Assembly: GCA_016946835.1 (NCBI GenBank)
Contig: JACVTC010000070.1
Span: 528,001 to 550,000, forward strand
Length of the DNA: 22,000 nt
Source: Neocallimastix lanati (nom. inval.)
Taxonomy: Eukaryota; Neocallimastigomycota; Neocallimastigomycetes; Neocallimastigales; Neocallimastigaceae
Reading direction: 5' to 3'
This document shows positions 9,701 through 18,112 of this stretch, piece by piece. The notes beneath the pieces were generated by a model. That model was given only the letters and a program-made list of their open reading frames with translations, was not told where the DNA came from and did no database searches. The translations under genes and the position numbers were made by a program. The first letter of the stretch is position 1. Every line of letters starts with the position of its first letter.

Positions 9701-10486
9701 TTAAATTAAATAATAAAGAAAGAAACCAAAGGAGAGGATAAGAGCCTTTGAAATTTTTGTGGCCATGGCATCACTCGTATCGGCTTCGACAACACCAGTG
9801 TTTGGTGTAGCAGTTGAAATAACCCCAAAGGTGGTAGTTAAGGGGGCGACGGTTGTAACATTAACATTTGTATTATTTAATGGTAATATAGTAGTGCTTT
9901 GATCTATGGTGGTAGTTTCTGAAGTAACTGTGGCTTTTTTAGTTAGAGTAGTAGTGGTAGTGGTTGTACTCTTTCTACTAGTAGATTTTTTATTATCATC
10001 TTCCTTTCTAGTAGTTGTTCTTTCTTTAGTAGTTCTAGTTTTTTCTTTAGTAGTAGTAGTAGAAGTAGTTTTTTTATGAGTAGTACTATGTTTTCTTGTT
10101 GAAGTAGTTGATTTTTTTGTTGTTGTTGTCGTCTTTTTATCAGTTGAATCATGGTTACTGGAATCATCAGATGAACAATTGTTCTTTAATTGATCGAGGG
10201 ATGAATTAATATTTTTTTCTATAGTTTCGAGAGATTTTTTACTTAATGTACCACAACCTTCAAGAGAAAGTATACCTTTATCATAAATATTTTGACATTT
10301 TTCACTCTTGAAAATGTGACATAATTTCATAACTTCATCCGAACTTTTATTACTAACATTTATAAGTGGACATCCCGAATTTTCAATTGCTTCAATACAA
10401 GCATCATAATTTCTTTTGTTATAAACGGAATTAGAATAAACAGTTGAAGCAACAAGTAAAGAATATAAATAAGTTGACAACTTCAT
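9701..10486 (-). CDS. Predicted GPI-anchored six-cysteine surface protein, paralogue 1
   Basis: This is a 261-residue protein of a family I do not recognise. Residues 1-20 are a signal peptide (MKLSTYLYSLLVASTVYSNS). Lys-Arg at 24-25 is a likely Kex2-type cleavage site. The six cysteines are C30, C39, C56, C64, C78 and C104, spaced C-x8-C-x16-C-x7-C-x13-C-x25-C. Residues 105-225 are a Thr/Ser/Lys stalk, probably O-glycosylated, with many KK/RK-TTT units. The end (about 246-261, ALILSFGFFLYYLI) is hydrophobic and follows small residues (NTG at 229-231, then DTSDA), as expected for GPI anchoring. Paralogues lie on the same strand at 12654 and 17079; it is about 53% identical to the 12654 protein over the domain by hand count. 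The start has an A-rich context and gives the signal peptide. The function is unknown; surface adhesion or wall structure is only inference from the architecture. Confidence 0.85.
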   Translation of the reverse strand: MKLSTYLYSLLVASTVYSNSVYNKRNYDACIEAIENSGCPLINVSNKSSDEVMKLCHIFKSEKCQNIYDKGILSLEGCGTLSKKSLETIEKNINSSLDQLKNNCSSDDSSNHDSTDKKTTTTTKKSTTSTRKHSTTHKKTTSTTTTKEKTRTTKERTTTRKEDDNKKSTSRKSTTTTTTTLTKKATVTSETTTIDQSTTILPLNNTNVNVTTVAPLTTTFGVISTATPNTGVVEADTSDAMATKISKALILSFGFFLYYLI

Positions 10487-10609
10487 TTTTTTTTTTTTAT
10501 TTATATCTTTTTAATAATCTAATTAACTATTTCTTAATTAATAAATTATTCTTATTATATATTGCAATTTAGTTTCTTTCTTTATTTTATTATATTCTTT
10601 TATCTTTTA

Positions 10610-10647
<38 letters not shown>

Positions 10648-11435
10648 AAAAATTATTTTATTTTTAAAATTAATTACATTTTTATTTCTTTTATATCTTT
10701 TTAATACTTAGTATATACAATAATATTAACATTTTTAATATTATATTTAATATAATATTATTAATAATTTCACCATCTAATATAACCATAATAATAATAA
10801 CTTAAAGGAAGTGTTTTTATTTTAATACTACTAATAATAATGATAAATTAAAATTTAATATTTTTTTTATGAAATATAAATTATAAAATTATGAAATAAT
10901 CTTCTTCATTAATAATTAAAAATAAATTATTACAGAGGAAAAATTTTATATTTAATAATTTAATTTATTATAAAGTTAATTGAAAGTAATGTTGATATAT
11001 TAATTTTTATTTAATTTTTTATTTACTTCATATACTTCATATATATATATATATATATTTTTTTTTTTTGGTTTTGTTTTATTATTGCTTATTTTTTAAT
11101 TATGTTTAACTAATGATTTTTTTTTTTAATTATTTTTGTAATATATATTTTAAAATTTTTTAAAAATTAAAAAAATTTTTTTTTCTGAAACTTTAATATA
11201 AGGATTTAAATGAATTAATAATTATTATGTAGTTATTATTAGTAATTAAATTAATAAAGATAACAATAACAATAATATATTCATATCAAATTAAAAATTG
11301 AACTAAAATTAAAAATTTTTAATAAAATTTATTATCTTTTAACAACTATAATGCTTATTCATTTATTCAGCTTTATTAATATGAATAAAAACTAAATTTA
11401 TTAATAAAAGTCAGTTATATTAATTCAATTTTATC

Positions 11436-11471
<36 letters not shown>

Positions 11472-11852
11472 TTGATATTAAATCTTCATATAAAATCTAT
11501 AAATATTATATTAATATATATATAACCTTATATAATATCTTTTATATAATAAAAGATATAAAATAAAATTCATTATATAATATTTTTTTTTTCTTTTTAA
11601 ATAGTATTTTATACATTTTCCAAAATCAAATTGGAAAATTAAAAAAGATTTTTCAAATTAATTTTCCAAAATAGAGTAAAATCACTATTGAAAAAATTAT
11701 AATTGACATTAATGTGAACATTAATAAATTAATAATTTATTGACGACTGTTTATTAGTTATTAGTTATTATTAAATAAATACTTTATTATTTAATTTATT
11801 AATCATTAATATTATTGCAAATAATTATTTGAAGTTTTACTATTTATTAGAA

Positions 11853-11885
<33 letters not shown>

Positions 11886-12033
11886 CCACTTAATTATTAT
11901 GCTTATATAGTAAATATAATTTGTTATTTTATGTATAGTAATAAACATTAAATATCATGAATAACATATGTCTTTTCAATATTTCTTATTTTTTTTTTAT
12001 TTTTTTTATATATTATATTTTATATTACATATA

Positions 12034-12256
12034 TTTTTATAAATATTATTTCTTGACTATTTCAAATAATTATTTTTTGGAAAATATATATACATATTTT
12101 TTTTATTTTATTTTTATAAATATTATTTCTTGACTAATTCAAATAATTGTTTTTGGGAAAATATATATACATATTTTTTTTTTTTATTTTTATAAATATT
12201 ATTTCTTGAGTATTTCAAATAATTGTTTTTGGGAAAATATATATATATATTTTTTG
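12034..12256. repeat. Tandem repeat, 3 copies of about 77 bp
   Basis: The copies start at 12034, 12111 and 12187. Each reads TTTTTATAAATATTATTTCT, then TGA(C/G)TA(T/A)TTCAAATAATT, then a G-run (TTTTTGG or TTTTGGG), AAAATATATATA and a T-rich end. Copies differ by a few substitutions and by T-run length; the third is cut short by a longer TA run. Confidence 0.85.
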
Positions 12257-12346
12257 TTTATAAACTTTTATACATACAATTATGTACAATATTTTTTTTT
12301 TTATATCTTTTTGATTAAATATATTATTAGATAATATATTTTAGGT

Positions 12347-12381
12347 AGTACTTTTTATATAAATAATATATAAAAAGTACT
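12347..12381. repeat. Perfect 14-bp inverted repeat (hairpin)
   Basis: AGTACTTTTTATAT (12347-12360) and its exact reverse complement (12368-12381) are separated by a 7-base loop. It lies about 270 bases 3' of the stop of paralogue 2. No role is assigned. Confidence 0.8.
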
Positions 12382-12653
12382 TCTTTAGATATAATATTTT
12401 TGATAAATAATTATTTTTTATAATTTTTTTTTTTTACATATTTTACATATTTTACATATTATAGTTTATATTAAATTATGTAAGAATATTTATTACAATA
12501 TACTTTGAAGTAATAAATAATAATTGATAATTTGTGTAAAGTTGCTTTTTTTTTTTTTTTTTTTTTTTTCTTTCTTTTTTTTATTTTTATTTTTATTTAT
12601 TTATTTACAAATATTACAAATATTTGTAAAAATTATAACTTCGTAAAAATTTA

Positions 12654-13394
12654 TTAAATTAAATTATAGAGAAAGAAACCAAAGACAACAAGGAAAGTAG
12701 TTATAACACTAACTGAGGAGGCACCATTAACTTCAACTTTACCAGTATTTGCAAAAGTTGAAATAATACTAGTACTAGTAACTGATGGAACTGTAGTAGA
12801 AGATGAAACTTCAGATGAAGTGTTCATGGAAGTTGTCTTTCGGTTAATAGTAGTTTCTTTTTTGATAGAAATAACCTTTTTAGTAGTGGTTACTGTAGTT
12901 TTTTTGATAGAGATAATTCTCTTTTTAGAGGTTACAGTAGTTTTCTTGGTTGTTGTGGTAGTAGTAGTGGTGGCAGATTTTTTTGAAATAGAGTGTTTTT
13001 TAGTGGATGCAGATCCTTTGATAGTATTACTAGATTTTTTTGAAGAAGAGTACCTTTTAGTGGATGTGGATTCTTTGATGGAATTACAACTATTTTCTAA
13101 TTCACTAATAGATTCATTCATTTTCTTTTCTAATTTTGTAGCAGATTTTGTACTTAAAGTATTACAACCTTCAATACTACTGATACCTTTACTATAGATT
13201 TTTTGACATTTGTCACTTTTGTAAAGAGTGCATAATTCTTTATTTTTTCCTGTATTGCTAAGACTTAGGTTCATTATAGGACAGCCGGACTTTTCAATAG
13301 CTGTAATACATTTATTGTAATTTCTCTTATTAAGGGAATTAGATAAAACTGAAGTAGCAGCAATTAAAGTCAATAAAGAAGTATATAATTTCAT
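12654..13394 (-). CDS. Predicted GPI-anchored six-cysteine surface protein, paralogue 2
   Basis: This is a 246-residue protein. Residues 1-20 are a signal peptide (MKLYTSLLTLIAATSVLSNS). The Lys-Arg site is at 23-24, followed by NY as in paralogue 1. Cysteines 29, 38, 55, 63, 77 and 103 have exactly the same spacing as the other two copies. The last domain helix (about 78-102) has alternating charged and hydrophobic residues. The stalk (104-215) is Ser/Thr/Lys-rich and contains two internal repeat sets: STSTKRYSSSKKS against SASTKKHSISKKS (about 109-141), and KKTTVTSKKRIISI against KKTTVTTTKKVISI (150-178). The C-terminus has NTGKVEVNGASS (216-227) and then a hydrophobic GPI-type tail ending FLVVFGFFLYNLI, almost the same as in paralogue 1. 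No intron is needed. The family is not recognised; a cell-wall or surface role is inferred from architecture only. Confidence 0.85.
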   Translation of the reverse strand: MKLYTSLLTLIAATSVLSNSLNKRNYNKCITAIEKSGCPIMNLSLSNTGKNKELCTLYKSDKCQKIYSKGISSIEGCNTLSTKSATKLEKKMNESISELENSCNSIKESTSTKRYSSSKKSSNTIKGSASTKKHSISKKSATTTTTTTTKKTTVTSKKRIISIKKTTVTTTKKVISIKKETTINRKTTSMNTSSEVSSSTTVPSVTSTSIISTFANTGKVEVNGASSVSVITTFLVVFGFFLYNLI

Positions 13395-15086
13395 TTTAAT
13401 TTTAATAACAAAAATGATTAATATTTTATAATAAATTTAATTAATTTTTAATAATAAAAGTATATATATATTCATATATAATTTAATAATTAATATTTTT
13501 ATTTTTTATTCTATTTTTATTTATATATATATATATATATTTTTTTTTATTATTATTATTTTTTTTTTTTTTTTTTTTTGATATTATTTTTTTTTTTATT
13601 ATATATTATATATTATATTTTTTTATTTTTAATAATTTTTATATTTTCGATAATGTAATGTTTTTTTATTAATACTATTTTACAATTAAATTTGTTTATT
13701 TACTTCAAAAAGTGACATTTTTGCTCTATTTTATATATTTTTATTTATAGTATATAAAATTTATTCCTATATTATTACAATTGATATAAATTAAACAGCG
13801 GAACATTCAAATATATTAAATTTGTTAAATATAAAATAAATGATTATAAAAATTTTTAAAACGGATAAAAACTAATAATAATTTTTTTTTATATAATTAA
13901 ATAAAAAAAATTGTTATTGAAAAGAACAAGATTATAATTAAATCAACATAATAACTAAATTAAAAACATTATAAAAAAAAAAATTACTTGATAATTATTC
14001 AACCCACCTGATAATTAAAAAATTAAAAAAAATAAAAAATAAAAAATAAAAAAAAATTAAAATAAAATAAAATAAAATTAAATAAAATTAATCTTTTTAA
14101 TTATATATATATTTAATAATAAAATATATAATTTATTACATTTATTAATAATATAATCCTTTCTTTTTTTTTTTTTTTTAATTTTTTTTTTTTTTTTTTA
14201 ATTTTTTAATTCGACTTTATTATTAATAGTATATTTTTTTTTTAAAAAAAAAAAAAAACTCGTAGATAAATTGAAAATGAAAATAAAGTCAAGAAACTGA
14301 TATATTTCAATTATATAATTAAAAAATAAAAATGATGATATTAATTATAACAATAAAAAAATTATTATTAATACTAATTTTGTAATATAATATATTATTT
14401 CTTATATTTTAAAAATAATATATGTATTGATTGGGACGTAAATGTATTACTATAATAATGCTACATTAAATGCGTTTTTTAAGTGTCTTTTCAAAGAAAA
14501 ATTATTAAAATTACTATTTATTTAGATAAATAATTTTTAATTTTTTTTTTTTAAAAAATGTTAAGATTTGTATTTCAAAAAAAAAAATAATAATAAAAAT
14601 AAAAATAAAAAATAATAATAATAAATAAAATACAATATATATATGGTGATAGTTCAGATGTAATTAATAATATTTTTTAATTATATTTCGTGATAATTTT
14701 TTGTATATATATTAATTATATTAAAAATTTTTGGTTTTTACTATTAAAAAATTCATAATTTAAGTATTGAATATATTAAAATGAACGGTCAGTTCTATTT
14801 AACGGTTTATACACCATATTAATAGAAATAAAAAAAAATATTATTTTTACTATTATCTATTTTAATTAAATAAATTAAAATATAATTTATATATTTATAA
14901 TAATATTTATTTAAAAAAATAATAATAAATAATATAAAATAATTATTTAATATAAAAGATAAATTTATTTTATTTTATTTTTATTTTTTATTTTTTATTT
15001 TATTTTTTTTTATTAATATATAATTAAAATTAAAGTTTAAATCCTAAAATAAAGTAGGTATATTTCAATATTTAATAGAAATCAGT

Positions 15087-15160
15087 AATAATTAATAATA
15101 ATAATTAATAATAATAATAATTAATAATAATAATTAATAATTAATAATAATAATAATAAT
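15087..15160. repeat. AAT/AATTAAT microsatellite
   Basis: These are interspersed AATAAT and AATTAAT units with no non-A/T base, ending before ATGAAAGC. Confidence 0.8.
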
Positions 15161-15964
15161 GAAAGCTTTATACTTTATTATTTTTTTATATTTTTTTTTA
15201 TACTAACATTAAATTAATTATTTAAATTCATACTAAAATGATTGATAAAGAAAAAAAAATTTTAAACAAACAAACAAAAAAAAAAAAAAAAAAAAAAAAA
15301 AAAAGCAATGTTAAACTTATCCATGTTGAATTATATATATATATATATATATTTTTTTATAAAAAATTTTTGAAAAAATTCAACTTAACATAAAATTAAT
15401 TTATTATTGATTTATCTTTTAATTTTGTCATAACAATGGTACCCTAAATAGATATTAGTATATTACTATTATTATATTTGTATTTTTTTATTATTATTAT
15501 TATTTTTTATGTTGTTGTTATTAAAATAAAATAGTATAGTTTATAAGTAAACAAATGATTAATATAATTTTCTATTATAACAATCAAAAGTATAATCTTT
15601 TCTAGTATTTTTTTTTTATGTAAATTATATATATATTTAATTATATATATATTTATTTATTTTAAAAAAAAAATAATTATTGATTAAAAAAATAAAAAGG
15701 ATTGAGTTAATGTAATAATAAAATTAAAAAGTAAAAAAGTATTAAATTAACGTAATAATATCATAAAGAGAGAGGGACTATAAATTAATATAAAAAAAAA
15801 AAAAAAAAAAAAAAGTAATATTGTAAATAATATTTTTTTCTTCAATCTTTTTTCAATCTCTTTCTCCTTTATTATTATAATGATATTAATTATTATTTAA
15901 ATTTTTTTCCAAAATATTAAAGTTTTGAATATAAATATTTATTTATTATTTTTCTTTTTATCAT

Positions 15965-16001
<37 letters not shown>

Positions 16002-16140
16002 CATAAAAGTAATAAATATATTAATTTATTAATTTATCTATTTATAAATTTTTTTTTTTTTTTTTTTTTAATATACTTTTATGATAAGAAATATTGTTAT
16101 TAAGTTTTTATATATATTTATTTATTTTTGTTTATTATAA

Positions 16141-16386
16141 TATATTTTCAAAAGGACATTTAACGATTTCTAAAATATTAAATAAAAGGATTATGATAAA
16201 TTTGCAAAATATATATTTTTTTCATTGTATGTAGTCCTGTCTTTATTGATAATATTCAGGTATTAATAATTTTTCAGACCAAAAATGGAGTTCCTCAAAA
16301 CGAAAAAAATTTTTTATTAACATAAGATTTCATGTTGATTGATTCAAGAGAGTAGATAGACTATTACAATTATAATTTGACTTATA
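16141..16386 (-). pseudogene. Possible decayed coding relic, product not recognised
   Basis: On the minus strand, an ATG at 16321-16323 opens a 26-codon frame (MLIKNFFRFEELHFWSEKLL, then IPEYYQ) that ends at TAA 16243-16245. The same frame resumes as RQDYIQ, stop, then a further stretch including ILLFNILEIVKCPFEN down to 16144. Upstream, a second frame reads SIYSLESINMKSYVNKKFF (about 16304-16362) and would join the first by a one-base shift in a T7 run. The use of Trp, Glu, Cys and Pro codons is unlike the flanking A/T DNA. It may be the remains of a gene, but chance cannot be excluded at this length. Confidence 0.25.
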
Positions 16387-16474
16387 TATTATATATTCAT
16401 CTTTATTTTATTAATGTGACTAGTTAAGATTTTTTTTTTTTTAATATATATATATATATATTTATATAACAGTC

Positions 16475-16522
<48 letters not shown>

Positions 16523-17078
16523 GTTTTTCTATACTTATCATATTATCATATTATCATATATATATATATATATTATTTAATTATTCCTTATTCCTTATTT
16601 ATAATTAAGTTTTTCTTGTCCTATAAATAATATATTATATATATTTATATATTTATTTATGCTATTAATCTTTATTTAACTTATAACCTTGAATAATATT
16701 TATGTTAAATATATTGTGTTAATATTTTATTTTAAATTATTTTTTAGGATAGGATTAAACGATAACCCCTTTTTTATATAATCTTAATTTATATTGTGTT
16801 ATTTGCTATAAAATTAAATATTAATAAAAATAAATTGAATATAAAAAAAAAAATAAAAAATAAATTTAAAGTTTTTAAAATAAATTTACATACTTATTTT
16901 AAATTTATATTTATAAAAGTTCATAAAGTTAAATTTTTATTAAACAAACTTTATAAAAATTGAATTAAATTACTTTTTCTTAATTAAATATATTTTTAAA
17001 AATGCACATTTATATATTTTTCATTGAATTTAAATTTTATTATTATTCATATATTTATTTATTTTTTTATATTTTAAT

Positions 17079-17786
17079 TTATAATAGAAAATAGAAAACT
17101 AAACCAATAGAACTAATAAGAACATTAACACTAAATTGTCCCATACTACCGGAATTAGCTATTTCTCCATTAACATTAGATGGAGTAGCAGAAGCAACAG
17201 CATTAGATACTTCACTAATTGTTGAGGATGCATCACTAATAATAGTTGTAGATGTAGTACTAGTAGATGTAGTACTAGTAGATGTAATACTAGTAGATGT
17301 AGAAACAGTAGTGGTAGTAGCAGTAGAAGTAGTAGTAGTATTATCATTATTATTTGAATTATGGCTCTTACCATTTGATTCATTCTTAAAGTCATTTGAA
17401 TTATTTGAAGTGGAGGCTTCATTTGTTGCTTCTTTATTTTTTTCTTTTTTATGTGAACGGCAAGTTTTTTGTAATCTCCGCATTGACCTATCAATTTTTT
17501 GTTCATATTCTCTAATTAAGTCTTCACTAACATTTCCACAATCTGGATGATTATGAACACCTTTTCGAAAAATTCCTTGGCAAGCGTTGTTGTTAAAGAT
17601 AGCACACATTTTTTCTACATTACGGCCCTCCTTATCTATGTAATCTGATAATGGACATCCTGCTTTGTTTATTGAATTAATACAATTTTGAAGTCCACCT
17701 GTTGTAGCAATTCTCTTTCCTAGAAAAGAATTAGCTAATGTTGAAGTGGTAGCTAATAAAGCAATAAAAGTATTGATGAATTTCAT
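17079..17786 (-). CDS. Predicted GPI-anchored six-cysteine surface protein, paralogue 3
   Basis: This is a 235-residue protein. Residues 1-20 are a signal peptide (MKFINTFIALLATTSTLANS), followed by FLG and Lys-Arg at 24-25. Cysteines 35, 44, 61, 69, 83 and 109 keep the spacing C-x8-C-x16-C-x7-C-x13-C-x25-C without any change. Overall identity to paralogue 1 is only about 35% over the domain by hand count. There are five more residues between Lys-Arg and the first Cys than in the other two. The stalk differs: first a Lys/Glu/Asn segment (112-150), then a neutral Thr/Ser block with STTST units (151-185), lacking the dense lysines of paralogues 1 and 2. The C-terminus has NSG (211-213) and then a hydrophobic tail, VNVLISSIGLVFYFLL, consistent with GPI anchoring. 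It is the most diverged member, hence probably the oldest split. Function unknown. Confidence 0.85.
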   Translation of the reverse strand: MKFINTFIALLATTSTLANSFLGKRIATTGGLQNCINSINKAGCPLSDYIDKEGRNVEKMCAIFNNNACQGIFRKGVHNHPDCGNVSEDLIREYEQKIDRSMRRLQKTCRSHKKEKNKEATNEASTSNNSNDFKNESNGKSHNSNNNDNTTTTSTATTTTVSTSTSITSTSTTSTSTTSTTIISDASSTISEVSNAVASATPSNVNGEIANSGSMGQFSVNVLISSIGLVFYFLL

Positions 17787-18068
17787 ATTAATTTTTATTG
17801 ATAATGCTACACTGCTGAATTATTTATAATATATATATTATAATGATAAAACTATTGAATAATTTAATATGCTTATTTTATTATTTATATAAATATATAA
17901 ATATATATATTTATTTATTTCACTACTTTATTTACTTATTCTAATTATATAAATTATATTATTATTTATTTATTTTATTTTTTATTTAATATATAGCATT
18001 TTTTATTTTTTATATTCTATTTATTTTTTATATTTTTTATTTTTAATTTTTAATTTATTATTATCAGT

Positions 18069-18112
<44 letters not shown>

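Larger units (their letters stand above)
10487..12653. other. AT-rich intergenic region between paralogues 1 and 2
   Basis: There is no supported gene. The 5' flank of paralogue 1 has T10 directly before its start and a 32-T run at 10612-10643. The rest holds a (AT)n-T10 block (11040-11070), a 29-T run (11438-11466), short hairpins (11536-11558; 11615-11639), the three-copy 77-bp tandem repeat (12034-12256), a 14-bp hairpin (12347-12381) and a 24-T run (12546-12569). Confidence 0.6.
13395..17078. other. Long AT-rich intergenic region between paralogues 2 and 3
   Basis: There is no intact gene in these 3.7 kb. It contains (AT)n-T blocks (13525-13550; 15331-15357), T and A runs of 29-45 (15276-15304, 15967-16011, 16480-16521), an AATAATTAAT-type repeat (15087-15160) and several short less AT-rich islands. 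The island at 16141-16386 is listed separately. Others (14420-14515, 14770-14820, 15425-15470) give only 12-20 protein-like codons before stops. Confidence 0.55.

Noticed and set aside
9943-10167. 74-codon Lys/Leu/Gln frame inside paralogue 1
   Set aside because: A frame-shifted reading of the ACT/ACA repeat of the stalk.
12820-13197. 125-codon plus-strand frame rich in Val, Leu and Phe
   Set aside because: Antisense of the Thr/Lys stalk of paralogue 2; the composition is just the complement of ACT/AAA codons.
17159-17550. Frames overlapping paralogue 3 on both strands
   Set aside because: Frame-shifted and antisense readings of the Ser/Thr repeat; no signal peptide or domain, whereas paralogue 3 has both.
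9701-17786. CFEM domain for the six-cysteine proteins
   Set aside because: CFEM has eight cysteines with a different spacing; these have six, with a 25-residue last gap.
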